Shown here: positions 42,282-51,471 of the stretch, piece by piece | Position numbering within the stretch: position 1 is the first letter of the stretch | How the letters are laid out: every line of letters starts with the position of its first letter | Position numbers and translations under genes: made by a program | DNA from: PALSA-607 sp963737705 | GTDB taxonomy: Bacteria; Actinomycetota; Actinomycetes; Acidothermales; Acidothermaceae | Direction: 5' to 3' | Length of the DNA: 64,000 nt | Assembly (NCBI GenBank): GCA_963737705.1 | Contig: CAVTTP010000006.1 | Span: 930,001-994,000, forward strand | The notes under the pieces: model-generated | What the model saw: the letters and a program-made list of their open reading frames with translations, nothing else | What the model was told of the DNA's origin: nothing | Databases searched by the model: none

Positions 42282-43277
42282 GTGACCGATCTGCCCACCT
42301 CGATGCTGGCCGCGGGCTACCCCACGTCCGGGCCAGACGCCGGCACCATCACGATCAAGACAGTGCCTCGCCCCGAACCGGGTGCTGGTGAAGTGCTTGT
42401 CGCCCTAGCTGTGTCCGGCGTCAACCCGACCGACTGGAAATCCCGCGCAGGGGCGTCGGGGCATGACTGGATCATCCCGAACCAGGACGGGGCCGGCACG
42501 ATTGCCTCGGTCGGTTCGGGCGTGGCCGAGTCGCGCATCGGCGAACGCGTCTGGGTCTGGCAGGCGCAATGGCAGCGCTCATCAGGGACCGCCGCACAGT
42601 ACGTCGCGTTGCCGTCGGAACAGGCGGTCGCACTCCCTGACAGTGCATCATTCGATCTAGGCGCCGGCCTCGGCATTCCGTTCATGACGGCCCACCGATG
42701 CCTGTTCATGGATGGCCCTTTGGAGCCTGGCGCGACAGTACTCGTGCAGGGCGGTGCGGGCGCAGTCGGCAACGCCGCAATCCAATTGGCCCGCCGCGCA
42801 GGGGCCCTGGTAGCAGCGACAGTGAGCAGTCCCGCCAAGGGCGACCTCGCGACCCAGGCTGGTGCGCAGCTGGTCGTCAACTATCGCGACGAAGACGTCG
42901 CCGCGAGGGTGCGTGAGTGGGCGCCGGACGGGGTGGCGCGCATCATCGAGGTCAACCTCGACACCAACCTCGCGACCGATGCTGACCTCATCGCGGCGGG
43001 CGGCGCGATCGCCGCGTATGCATCGCCCTCGGCGCCGGTCGCACTGCCTCGCGCCCTCATGATGGCGAACGCGCGGCTCGAGTTTGAGATGGTGTACACC
43101 ATCCCCCCTGCCGCGAAGCAGGCCGCGATCGCTGACATCACCGCCGCGTTGCGGGAATCCGACCTCGTGCCACTGCGCGTCGTCCGGTTCCCTCTCGAGG
43201 ACACCGCCGCGGCACACGATGCCGTGAAAGCAGGAGCGGTCGGCAAGATGCTGATTGACATCCCCCCGGCGGCGTGA
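42282..43277 (+). CDS. Zinc-free NADPH:quinone oxidoreductase-like protein (MDR superfamily)
   Basis: 331-residue medium-chain reductase of the zeta-crystallin/QOR type: GVNPTDWKSRAG near the start, nucleotide-binding VLVQGGAGAVGNAAIQLARRAGA (about residues 150-172), and VNYRDEDVAARVREW. No zinc Cys cluster. Likely reduces quinones or enones with NADPH. Start GTG at 42282 with AGGAG upstream. It lies between the signalling cluster and metG. Confidence 0.85.
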   Translation: MTDLPTSMLAAGYPTSGPDAGTITIKTVPRPEPGAGEVLVALAVSGVNPTDWKSRAGASGHDWIIPNQDGAGTIASVGSGVAESRIGERVWVWQAQWQRSSGTAAQYVALPSEQAVALPDSASFDLGAGLGIPFMTAHRCLFMDGPLEPGATVLVQGGAGAVGNAAIQLARRAGALVAATVSSPAKGDLATQAGAQLVVNYRDEDVAARVREWAPDGVARIIEVNLDTNLATDADLIAAGGAIAAYASPSAPVALPRALMMANARLEFEMVYTIPPAAKQAAIADITAALRESDLVPLRVVRFPLEDTAAAHDAVKAGAVGKMLIDIPPAA

Positions 43278-43322
43278 TCATCGGGCGAGAACCGGCTTGC
43301 CGCGACTCGGTAACCTTGAGAT

Positions 43323-44939
43323 GTGACTGACACGGGCAAGGCCTTCTATCTGACGACGCCGATCTACTACGTCAACGACGTCCCGCACATCGGGCACGCC
43401 TACACGACGGTGGCTGGCGACGTCTTGACCCGTTGGCACCGCCAGCGTGGCGAGAAGGTCTGGTTCCTGACCGGCACCGACGAGCACGGCGAGAAGGTGC
43501 TTCGCACCGCTGAATCCCATGACGTCTCACCCCAGCAGTGGGCCGACCGCCTGGTCGAGGACGAGTGGCGCCCGGTTTGGCGCTCCCTCGACATCGCCAA
43601 CGACGATTTCATCCGGACGACGGAACTGCGGCACACCGAGCGCGTGCAGGCCTTCTTGCAAGGCCTCAAAGACAAGGGCGAGATCTACGAAGGCGCGTAC
43701 GAGGGTCCTTACTGCGTGAACTGTGAGGAGTTCAAGCTGCCGGGCGACCTCATTGACGGCACGGGTGACCAGGCGGGCCTCAAGCTGTGCGCGATCCACG
43801 GCACGCCGGTCGAGTACGTCAGCGAGACCAACTACTTCTTCCGCCTCTCGAACTACGGCGATGCCCTGCTGAAGCACTACGAGGAGCACCCCGACTCCGT
43901 CGAGCCCGAGAGCGCACGCAACGAAGTGCTGTCGTTCATCCGGTCGGGCCTCACGGACCTCTCGATCTCGCGGTCGTCGTTCGATTGGGGCATCAAGGTT
44001 CCGTGGGACGAGACCCAAGTCGTCTACGTCTGGTTCGACGCATTGCTCAACTACGCGACGGCCGTCGGGCTCGAAGCACAGGATCCAAAGGACAAGGAGA
44101 AGTTCGCCGAGACGTGGCCCGCCGACGTCCATCTTGTTGGCAAAGACATCCTGCGTTTCCATGCAGTGATCTGGCCCGCAATGTTGCTCGCGGCCGGAGT
44201 TGCCCTGCCACGTAAGGTTTTCGCGCACGGTTGGCTGCTCGTCGGCGGCGAGAAGATGAGCAAGACCAAGCTCACCGGTATCGCCCCGGCCGAGATCACC
44301 GACCACTTCGGGTCTGATGCGTTTCGCTACTACTTCCTGCGCGCGATCACGTTCGGCCAGGACGGATCGTTCTCGTGGGAAGACATGAGTGCGCGCTACA
44401 CGTCCGAGCTCGCGAACGGCTTCGGCAACCTCGCGTCGCGCGTGACGGCGATGACGGAAAAGTACTTCGACGGCAAACTTCCAGGGCCGGACGACGCGGG
44501 GCCGGCCGAAGCTGCGATCGCTGAGGTCGCGGCGCGTTCGGTCGAGGCTGCCGACGCGGCGGTTCTGCGGCTCGACTTCCAGGGTGGGCTGGCCGCGATT
44601 TGGGATCTTGTTGGTGCGCTGAACGGGTACCTCAGCGACCAGGCGCCGTGGAAAGTCGCGAAGGCGATCGACGACGACCCCGCTGCGAAGGCGCGCGTCG
44701 CGACGATCATCTACACCGCGGCCGAGGGGTTGCGGGTGCTCGCGGTCGTGCTGCACCCCTTCATCCCGCGGGCGACGGCAGCGCTGTGGGCAGCACTCGG
44801 CGCCGAGACCGCGCTTGGCCCCCTGACAGCCCAGAACCTGATCGACGCAGGTCGCTGGGGCCAGCTGCCGGTCGGCGCGGCCCTCACCAAGGGCGAGTCG
44901 CTCTTCCCGCGGCTGCCCGACGACGCCCCGAGCGCGTGA
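43323..44939 (+). CDS. metG: Methionyl-tRNA synthetase
   Basis: 538-residue class I synthetase. HIGH motif PHIGHAYT (about residues 22-29), KMSKS variant KMSKT (about 311-315), YCVNCEEFK and LCAIHG in the connective peptide, and DWGIKVPWD with VYVWFDALLNY in the methionine pocket. No C-terminal EMAP-like tRNA-binding domain, as usual for actinobacterial MetG. Start GTG at 43323. It overlaps the tatD start by four bases. Confidence 0.96.
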   Translation: MTDTGKAFYLTTPIYYVNDVPHIGHAYTTVAGDVLTRWHRQRGEKVWFLTGTDEHGEKVLRTAESHDVSPQQWADRLVEDEWRPVWRSLDIANDDFIRTTELRHTERVQAFLQGLKDKGEIYEGAYEGPYCVNCEEFKLPGDLIDGTGDQAGLKLCAIHGTPVEYVSETNYFFRLSNYGDALLKHYEEHPDSVEPESARNEVLSFIRSGLTDLSISRSSFDWGIKVPWDETQVVYVWFDALLNYATAVGLEAQDPKDKEKFAETWPADVHLVGKDILRFHAVIWPAMLLAAGVALPRKVFAHGWLLVGGEKMSKTKLTGIAPAEITDHFGSDAFRYYFLRAITFGQDGSFSWEDMSARYTSELANGFGNLASRVTAMTEKYFDGKLPGPDDAGPAEAAIAEVAARSVEAADAAVLRLDFQGGLAAIWDLVGALNGYLSDQAPWKVAKAIDDDPAAKARVATIIYTAAEGLRVLAVVLHPFIPRATAALWAALGAETALGPLTAQNLIDAGRWGQLPVGAALTKGESLFPRLPDDAPSA

Positions 44940-45742
44940 TTTCCGGGGCGCCCCCGCCGGCGCCGGAGCCCCTGAACGTCGAGACGGTCGATTCCCACTG
45001 CCACCTCGACGCCATGAGGCTGCCCGTCCCCGACGCGATCGCCGCCGCCCAGGCCGTCGGGGTGCGCCGCATGGTCACCGTCGGCGACACGATGGAGTCG
45101 TCGCGCTGGTGCGCCGCCACCGCAGGGGAGTTCACCGACGTCTACGCAGCGATCGCGGTGCACCCCAACGAGGTTGGTGCTTTCAACGAGGCGGACGCCG
45201 ATGAGCTGGCGTCGATGGCCGCGTTGCCAGACGTACGGGCTATAGGAGAGACGGGTCTCGACTACTACTGGGGTCGCGTTGATCCGCTCGTGCAGCAGGC
45301 TGCGTTCCGCACGCACATCGAGATTGCGAAAAGTGTAGGCAAGGCACTCGTCATTCACGATCGAGATGCGCACGATGACGTGTTGCGCATCCTCGAAGAG
45401 GTCGGCGCGCCCGAGCACACCGTGTTCCATTGCTTCTCCGGTGATGTCTCGATGTCAAGACATTGTGTAGCGCGCGGCTACTACATGAGCTTCGCCGGTA
45501 CGGTCACATTCAAGAACGCCGATGCACTGCGCGAAGCAGCTGCGGTCGTGCCTCTTGAGTTGATGCTTGTCGAGACCGACGCGCCGTTTCTTGCACCGGT
45601 GCCGTATCGCGGCCGACCGAACGCGCCGTACCTCATCCCACTCACGGTGCGTGCACTCGCTGAAGTCAAGGGCGTCGACGAAGACGCAGTCGCGACCGCC
45701 GCCGCAACAAACGCTGAGCACGTGTTCGGCGCCTGGCGGTAG
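44936..45742 (+). CDS. tatD: TatD family metal-dependent hydrolase (DNase)
   Basis: 268-residue TIM-barrel hydrolase: metal-binding DSHCHLD near residue 20, AIAVHPNEVGAF, AIGETGLDYYW, LVIHDRDAHDD, FHCFSGD, and LVETDAPFLAPVPYRGRPNAP. TatD enzymes are metal-dependent nucleases. Start GTG at 44936, overlapping metG. Gene order metG-tatD-rpfB-ksgA is the usual one in actinobacteria. Confidence 0.95.
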   Translation: MISGAPPPAPEPLNVETVDSHCHLDAMRLPVPDAIAAAQAVGVRRMVTVGDTMESSRWCAATAGEFTDVYAAIAVHPNEVGAFNEADADELASMAALPDVRAIGETGLDYYWGRVDPLVQQAAFRTHIEIAKSVGKALVIHDRDAHDDVLRILEEVGAPEHTVFHCFSGDVSMSRHCVARGYYMSFAGTVTFKNADALREAAAVVPLELMLVETDAPFLAPVPYRGRPNAPYLIPLTVRALAEVKGVDEDAVATAAATNAEHVFGAWR

Positions 45743-46023
45743 CTAAAGGCGCAAGTCACAACAGTCACACCCGTCACAGCCAGACTGGACCGGAGCGTCG
45801 AATTGCCCCGAACTTCCCTAAGCGAAGGGCAAATCAAGACCAAAGCCAACGCCGTCACCCGCAGAGCGCTTGCTTACTCAACAACTCATTGGTTACGTTC
45901 ACGGCAGTGTTCGGCCAGAGTGGGGAAGCTCGTGGTCGGCGTCCCAGGTCGTTTTCGACGATCTAGTTGCGCTTTGCGCGCCCAGGCTTCCCATCCTTTG
46001 GACCCTTCGAACAGCGGAGTCCT
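45743..46023 (+). promoter_or_regulatory. Leader region of rpfB, no gene
   Basis: 281 bases without a gene. Near its start GTCAC occurs three times at 9-bp spacing (about 45757-45782). TTGCTT and TTACGT, 17 bases apart around 45868-45897, are a weak promoter candidate. I looked for a c-di-AMP (ydaO-type) riboswitch, known before some rpf genes, and did not find its conserved core. Confidence 0.3.
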
Positions 46024-47148
46024 GTGCGATCGAGGCTTGTCGTCGGTTCGGTGTACGGCGTCATCACTGCTGCGCTTATAGCAGGGACGACGGCGTTCGT
46101 CAGCCTTGATAAACACGTCACCATTTCGGTCGACGGCCAGGTCACGAAAGTCCGCACCTACGCAGCATCTGTTGACGGTGTCTTGCATCGCGCAGGCATC
46201 ACTGTCGGGCCGCACGACGCATTGACGCCCGCGCCAACAACCAAGGTGCACGACGGCACCACCATCAACATTGCACGCGGTCGTTTGTTGACGTTGACAA
46301 TTGATGGTGCGACACACAAAGCGTGGGTCACTGGTGACAACGTCGATGAAGTGTTGCAACAAGCGGGTCTGAGGATTCCGCAATCTGCAGTTCTTTCTGT
46401 CGACCGCAGTGCACGCGTTCCGTTGACCGGCATGAACATCAACATCAACCTGCCGCACCTTGTGAACGTGCGCGTTGATGGGACAGTCCATTCGCTTGTC
46501 AGCACGCAAACAACATTGCAGGGCGTGCTGGACGAAGCGGGTATCCATGTGAACCCCGCCGACCAAGTGTCGACCGACCTGCAGACGCGGCCCTACGACG
46601 GGCTGTACGTGATCATCCTGCGCATCAACAGTGAGCAAGAGCTGGTGAACTCACAGATTCCCTTCACTGCCAAGACCGTCAATGACCCGACCCTTCTGAT
46701 CGGTACCAAGAAGGTCACGCAGGTAGGGAAAGCGGGCACGATGGTTGCTACGTACCAGGATGGGTACGTCGATGGCATGCAGACCACCAAGAGCCTTATC
46801 GGCCAACAGGTGACTGTGCAGCCCATCCAGCAGATTACGACCATCGGCACCAAGCCGAAGCCGATCCCGAAGCCCAAGCCAAAGCCTGTTCCAGTCTTTA
46901 AGGTCGCGGCTGATGGTCTGAACTGGAAGGCGCTCGCTGCTTGCGAAGCCGGCGGTCGGGCGAACGCCGTCGACCCGCCGTACTACGGCATGTTCCAGTT
47001 CCGCGTCAACACATGGCGCGCGGTCGGTGGCACCGGGTTGCCGAGCGCCGCCTCTGCAAGCGAGCAGACGTACCGCGCACAGCTTCTCTACAAGCGCAGT
47101 AATTGGCGGACCCAATGGCCAGTTTGTGGCCACTACCTCTTCACCTAA
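46024..47148 (+). CDS. rpfB: Resuscitation-promoting factor RpfB-like (DUF348 x3, G5, Rpf domain)
   Basis: About 374 residues from the GTG at 46024 (GGAG four bases before it); a TTG at 45967 would add 19 residues. Membrane anchor or signal at the start (VYGVITAALIAGTTAFV), three DUF348 repeats (about residues 30-200), a G5 domain (about 205-285), a Lys/Pro hinge (KPKPIPKPKPKPVPV), and the muralytic Rpf domain with catalytic Glu in LAACEAGGRANA, MFQFRVNTW and WPVCGHY. Rpf proteins cleave peptidoglycan and help wake dormant cells. Confidence 0.95.
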   Translation: MRSRLVVGSVYGVITAALIAGTTAFVSLDKHVTISVDGQVTKVRTYAASVDGVLHRAGITVGPHDALTPAPTTKVHDGTTINIARGRLLTLTIDGATHKAWVTGDNVDEVLQQAGLRIPQSAVLSVDRSARVPLTGMNININLPHLVNVRVDGTVHSLVSTQTTLQGVLDEAGIHVNPADQVSTDLQTRPYDGLYVIILRINSEQELVNSQIPFTAKTVNDPTLLIGTKKVTQVGKAGTMVATYQDGYVDGMQTTKSLIGQQVTVQPIQQITTIGTKPKPIPKPKPKPVPVFKVAADGLNWKALAACEAGGRANAVDPPYYGMFQFRVNTWRAVGGTGLPSAASASEQTYRAQLLYKRSNWRTQWPVCGHYLFT

Positions 47149-47168
47149 ACACGCCGGGCACGCAGCCG

Positions 47169-48134
47169 GTGACCCCTGCCGTCTTGCTTGGCGCTACTGA
47201 TATTCGCGCGCTCGCAGCGTCGATCGACCTGACGCCCACCAAGACACTTGGGCAGAACTTCGTCATCGATGGCGGCACAGTGCAACGCATCGTTCGAACC
47301 GCCAACTTGAGGCCGGACGACGTGGTGCTCGAAATTGGGCCAGGGCTCGGGTCGTTGACGTTGGCCTTACTACCCGACGTCAGTCGCGTCATCGCCGTGG
47401 AGATAGACGAGCGGCTTGCGAACCTGTTGCCAGAAACGATCGCCCAACGGTTCCCGACTGGACTCGAGCGGTTGACCGTCATTCATCGCGACGCCATGAG
47501 CCTCGACTTGCGCGGCAACGACTTCCCGACGGCGATCGTGGCGAACCTGCCCTACAACGTCGCCGTCCCCGTGCTGCTGACGATGCTCGCCCGGCTGCCA
47601 ACGGTGAGACGAGTGCTCGTCATGGTCCAGCTCGAAGTCGCCGCCCGGATTGCCGCCAAGCCGGGAGAGGACGCCTACGGAATTCCCTCGGTCAAGGCCG
47701 CCTGGTACGGGTCGGCGAAGATGGCCGGCACGATCGGGCGCCAGGTGTTCTGGCCGGCGCCACGAGTCGACTCCGGTCTGGTTGCCATCGATCGGCGCGA
47801 CCCACCGCCGACGACGGCGACTCGCGACCAGGTGTTCGCCGTGATCGATGCCGCGTTCGGCCAGCGCCGCAAGACCTTGCGGGCGGCGTTGGCGGGCTGG
47901 GCTGGATCGCCCGCGCTGGCCGAAATTGCACTGCGAGAGGCGGGGATCGATCCTGGCGCCCGCGGCGAGACCCTCGATGTTGGACAGTTCGCCCGGATCG
48001 CCGAGCAGCGACCCCACCAGGATCTGCCCGACGAGATCCAGCCGTTGCCCCCGGTGCGGCCACGGCCGGCGCGTGCGAACTACAAGCTTGACCGCCGTCC
48101 GGACATCCATCTCGACCCGCAGCCAAACCTGTAG
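47169..48134 (+). CDS. ksgA: 16S rRNA dimethyladenosine transferase
   Basis: About 321 residues. SAM-dependent enzyme that dimethylates A1518 and A1519. TKTLGQNFVIDG, VLEIGPGLGSLTLALL, VIAVEIDERL, VIHRDAM and the catalytic IVANLPYNVAVPVL are all present; FAVIDAAFGQRRKTLRAAL lies in the C-terminal domain. The start is uncertain: GTG at 47169 fits the family length and leaves a 20-base gap after rpfB, while ATG at 47115 would overlap it. Confidence 0.95.
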   Translation: MTPAVLLGATDIRALAASIDLTPTKTLGQNFVIDGGTVQRIVRTANLRPDDVVLEIGPGLGSLTLALLPDVSRVIAVEIDERLANLLPETIAQRFPTGLERLTVIHRDAMSLDLRGNDFPTAIVANLPYNVAVPVLLTMLARLPTVRRVLVMVQLEVAARIAAKPGEDAYGIPSVKAAWYGSAKMAGTIGRQVFWPAPRVDSGLVAIDRRDPPPTTATRDQVFAVIDAAFGQRRKTLRAALAGWAGSPALAEIALREAGIDPGARGETLDVGQFARIAEQRPHQDLPDEIQPLPPVRPRPARANYKLDRRPDIHLDPQPNL

Positions 48135-48162
48135 CAATCCGCGCTCGCTAGCATCGGGTGTT

Positions 48163-49059
48163 GTGTCTGTCACCGTCCGAGCGCCCGCGAAGGTCAACCT
48201 CCACCTCGGGGTCGGCCAGCTTCGCGGTGACGGCTTCCACTCACTCGTCTCTGTCTTCCAGGCGGTCTCGCTCCATGACGAGATCACCGTCGAGGTCGCC
48301 GACGACCTCGGGGTCACGATCGTCGGCGACGACTACGACGACGTCCCGACCGACGCATCGAACCTCGCCCTGCGCGCCGCGATGGCGCTCGCTCATCACG
48401 TCGGCCGCGCACCCGCCGTCCACGTCACTATTGACAAAGGGATTCCGGTCGCGGGTGGCATGGCTGGCGGTTCGGCAGACGCCGCCGCGACACTGCTCGC
48501 GTGCGATGCGTTGTGGCAGACCGGCGTCGATCCGCACGTCTTGCACGACATCGCGGCGCGGCTCGGCAGCGACGTCCCGTTCTGTCTATTAGGCGGGACG
48601 GCGCTTGGTGGCGGTCGCGGCGAACAGTTGACCCAGGTGCTGGTTCGCGGCACCTATCACTGGGTTTTCGCGTTGGCCGACACCGGTTTGGCGACCCCGT
48701 TGGTCTATGGCGAGCTCGACCGGATGCGGTCGGAGGGACCCTGGCCCGAGTCGTCGTCGCCGCGAGAACTCATTGCCGCGTTGGGTGCCGGGGATCCGCG
48801 GCGGCTCGGAACGCTCCTGCACAACGACCTGCAAAGGGCTGCTCTTCGGTTGCGACCAGCGCTGCGTCGAACGCTCGAGGCCGGGCGCGATGCGCATGCA
48901 CTTGGCGCGATCATCTGCGGTTCGGGCCCGACGTGTGCGTTCTTGACGGCGGGCGAGTCCGAGGCGGTCGAGTTGGTCGCTGCCCTCGCCGGGTCGGGGA
49001 CGTGTCGCACGGTTCGACGCGCTCACGGCCCGGTGCCCGGAGCGCGCGTCGTCGCATGA
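48163..49059 (+). CDS. ispE: 4-diphosphocytidyl-2-C-methyl-D-erythritol kinase
   Basis: 298-residue GHMP kinase of the non-mevalonate isoprenoid pathway. APAKVNLHLGVG (substrate Lys), ATP-binding PVAGGMAGGSADAAATL (about residues 88-104), LGSDVPFCLLGGTALGGGRGE, and CGSGPTCAFL. Starts GTG at 48163, 28 bases after ksgA. Four-base overlap with the ABC-F gene. Confidence 0.95.
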   Translation: MSVTVRAPAKVNLHLGVGQLRGDGFHSLVSVFQAVSLHDEITVEVADDLGVTIVGDDYDDVPTDASNLALRAAMALAHHVGRAPAVHVTIDKGIPVAGGMAGGSADAAATLLACDALWQTGVDPHVLHDIAARLGSDVPFCLLGGTALGGGRGEQLTQVLVRGTYHWVFALADTGLATPLVYGELDRMRSEGPWPESSSPRELIAALGAGDPRRLGTLLHNDLQRAALRLRPALRRTLEAGRDAHALGAIICGSGPTCAFLTAGESEAVELVAALAGSGTCRTVRRAHGPVPGARVVA

Positions 49060-50816
49060 ATCTTGTCAACCTCGAGTCGGTCTCGTTGTCGTACGGCGTC
49101 AAGCCTTTGCTGGACGACGTGTCGCTCGGCATTGCCGAGGGCGACCGAATCGGCATTGTCGGCCGCAACGGTGCGGGCAAGACGACGCTTCTTTCGGTAT
49201 TGGCTGGCGAGGTCGCGCCGAACTCCGGACGAGTGACGCACACGTCGGGGTTGCGGATCGGTGTGCTCGCTCAGGGCGACACGCTCGACCCCGCTGCGAC
49301 GGTCCGCCACGTCGTCCTTGGTGATCGGCCCGACCACTCGTGGGCTGGCGATCGCGTCGCGCGAGCGGTGGTCACGACGTTGCTGTCGACTGACATGCTC
49401 GACCGTGTCGTTGGCACCCTGTCAGGCGGCGAACGGCGGCGTACCGCGCTGGCTGCACTGTTGGTGACCGATATCGACCTGCTGATGCTCGACGAGCCGA
49501 CCAACCACCTCGACATCGAGACCATCGACTGGCTCGCTGGGTTTCTGTCGTCGCGTCGAGGCGCCTTGATCGTCGTGACCCACGACCGCTGGTTTCTCGA
49601 CGCTGTCTGCACGTTGACGTGGGAGGTTGCCGACGGCCAGATCGCGCAGTATCTCGGCGGGTACGCGGCTTACGTGTTGGCGCGCGCCGAACGCGAACGC
49701 ATTTCCGGCGTCGTAGAAGAACGCCGGCAGAACCTCTTGCGCAAGGAGCTTGCGTGGCTGCGCCGGGGGCCGCCGGCACGTACGTCGAAGCCACAGTTCA
49801 GGATCGACGCTGCGAACGCGCTGATCGCCGACGAACCACCAGCGCGAGACCGAACCACCCTGGCCACGTTTTCTTCGGCCCGCTTGGGAAAATCAGTGTT
49901 CGATGTCGAGGACATGTCGCTTGCGCTCGGTCCTTCTGAGCTGTTCGCCGACGTCACATGGCGCGTCGGGCCTGGCGATCGCATCGGACTCGTAGGGGTG
50001 AACGGCAGCGGGAAGACGACGCTGCTGCGCGTGCTCGCCGGGTTGCGCGGTGTCGACAGCGGTGTCGTCAAGGTCGGGAAGACGGTACGCATCGGGTACC
50101 TGTCGCAGGATGTCGCCGAACTCGACCCGACGTTGCGTGTGCTCGAAGCAGTCGAGGCGGTACGGCGACAGACGGTTCTCGGAGACGGCCGAGAGCTGAC
50201 GGCTTCTGCGCTGTTAGAGCGCTTTGGGTTTTCCGGTGAGCGGCAGTGGACTCCGGTCGGGGATCTATCCGGCGGGGAGAAGCGACGACTGCAGTTGCTG
50301 CGGCTGCTAATGGACGAGCCGAACGTGTTGTTGCTCGACGAACCAACAAACGACCTCGACGTCGACACACTTACCGCACTGGAAGACCTGCTCGACAGTT
50401 GGGCGGGCACGCTGATTGCGGCCTCGCACGACAGGTACTTCCTCGAGCGGGTATGTGACACCGTGACCGCGTTGATCGGTGGAGGCCAGCTCGCCTCGTT
50501 GCCGGGGGGAGTCGACGAATACCTCGCCAGGCGCTCACGTGAACGCGACCAGGTAACTGGCACTCGAACGACCACGGCGACCGCCACCACGGCTAACGCG
50601 GGCGACGTGCGCGCGGCGCGTAAGGATGTCACGCGCATCGAGCGGCAACTCTCCAAGCTCGAGGACCGCGAGAAGGAGCTGCACACGGCGTTGGCAGCGG
50701 CGGCGACCGACTACGTGGCAGCCGGCGCACTCGACGCGGAGTTGCGCGCGCTCCAAGTCACGCGCGACCAACTTGAAGAGGACTGGCTAGACGCCTCTCA
50801 CCGCGCCGGACAGTGA
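49056..50816 (+). CDS. ABC-F family ATPase
   Basis: 586-residue protein with two ABC domains in one chain and no membrane segment. Walker A GRNGAGKTT and GVNGSGKTT, signatures LSGGERRRTA and LSGGEKRRLQ, Walker B LLMLDEPTNHLD and VLLLDEPTNDLD. A short linker lies between the domains and a coiled coil at the C-terminus (about 515-580). ABC-F proteins act on ribosomes in translation or antibiotic protection. Its place directly after ispE is common in actinobacteria, which argues for a housekeeping role. Confidence 0.92.
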   Translation: MNLVNLESVSLSYGVKPLLDDVSLGIAEGDRIGIVGRNGAGKTTLLSVLAGEVAPNSGRVTHTSGLRIGVLAQGDTLDPAATVRHVVLGDRPDHSWAGDRVARAVVTTLLSTDMLDRVVGTLSGGERRRTALAALLVTDIDLLMLDEPTNHLDIETIDWLAGFLSSRRGALIVVTHDRWFLDAVCTLTWEVADGQIAQYLGGYAAYVLARAERERISGVVEERRQNLLRKELAWLRRGPPARTSKPQFRIDAANALIADEPPARDRTTLATFSSARLGKSVFDVEDMSLALGPSELFADVTWRVGPGDRIGLVGVNGSGKTTLLRVLAGLRGVDSGVVKVGKTVRIGYLSQDVAELDPTLRVLEAVEAVRRQTVLGDGRELTASALLERFGFSGERQWTPVGDLSGGEKRRLQLLRLLMDEPNVLLLDEPTNDLDVDTLTALEDLLDSWAGTLIAASHDRYFLERVCDTVTALIGGGQLASLPGGVDEYLARRSRERDQVTGTRTTTATATTANAGDVRAARKDVTRIERQLSKLEDREKELHTALAAAATDYVAAGALDAELRALQVTRDQLEEDWLDASHRAGQ

Positions 50817-50863
50817 GGTCCGGCTATTTGCTGCTGGTCCCCGAAGAAGCGAGACCGCGAGCG

Positions 50864-51295
50864 CTACGACTCGAGGTGGGCGATCAGTTCCGTGACCGCG
50901 ACGTCGAGTTGGTCGGTCTTCCGCGCGCCGAGCTGCTGCCACGCCAGCGCCTCGGCCGTGGCGAGGTCGGCAGCCGCGAGATCGATCCGTTTGCGGCCGC
51001 TCACGGTCAACCGCACCAACACGCCGCGCCGATCGGCCGGGTCAGGCTCCCGCGTCACGTAGCCGCGCCGACTGAGCCGATCGATGCGGTTGGTCATCGT
51101 GCCCGACGCGACTTGGGTCTCGGTCACCAGAGCGCCAGGCGATAACTCGTGCGGTGAAGCGGCTGCTCGCAGGGCCGCCAGAACGTCGTACTCCCAGATG
51201 TCGAGCTCGCGAGACGCCAGGACGTCGCGACGCGCTAGTTCGAGGTGCCGCGCAAGCCGGATGACCCGCGATGTCCGGTCGGTGTCGTCGTCCAC
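50864..51295 (-). CDS. MarR-family transcription regulator
   Basis: 143-residue winged-helix regulator: REL-DIWEYDVLAALR at the start, recognition region ALVTETQVASGTMTNRIDRLSRRGYV, wing EPDPADRRGVLVRLT, and C-terminal dimer helix. Starts GTG at 51295. A 16-bp perfect palindrome lies 20 bases upstream, a likely self-operator. The divergent neighbour is a broken membrane-protein gene. Confidence 0.9.
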   Translation of the reverse strand: MDDDTDRTSRVIRLARHLELARRDVLASRELDIWEYDVLAALRAAASPHELSPGALVTETQVASGTMTNRIDRLSRRGYVTREPDPADRRGVLVRLTVSGRKRIDLAAADLATAEALAWQQLGARKTDQLDVAVTELIAHLES

Positions 51296-51314
51296 GCGGG
51301 GAGTCTAGCGACAA

Positions 51315-51330
51315 ATCTCGACGTCGAGAT
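51315..51330. promoter_or_regulatory. 16-bp perfect palindrome, likely MarR operator
   Basis: ATCTCGACGTCGAGAT is its own reverse complement and lies between the MarR start and the divergent membrane-protein gene. MarR dimers bind palindromes of this length and kind, and its centre (TCGACGTCGA) resembles known MarR boxes with TTGACGTCAA. Confidence 0.65.
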
Positions 51331-51471
51331 ACTGCAAGCCCCAGTTGCCGATCCACGCGAGCCAGCCCGAAGCCCACCGTCGCGGTCGGGTTGTCGCGAA
51401 CTCATCTCCGGGGTCTGACAACTACCTGCGCGTCGATTGCGTCTCACGGTCCGACGTGAGGGGTCACTCGC

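Noticed and set aside
45743..46023. c-di-AMP (ydaO) riboswitch before rpfB
   Set aside because: The conserved core with its GGGGGAACC-like segments is not found in this leader.
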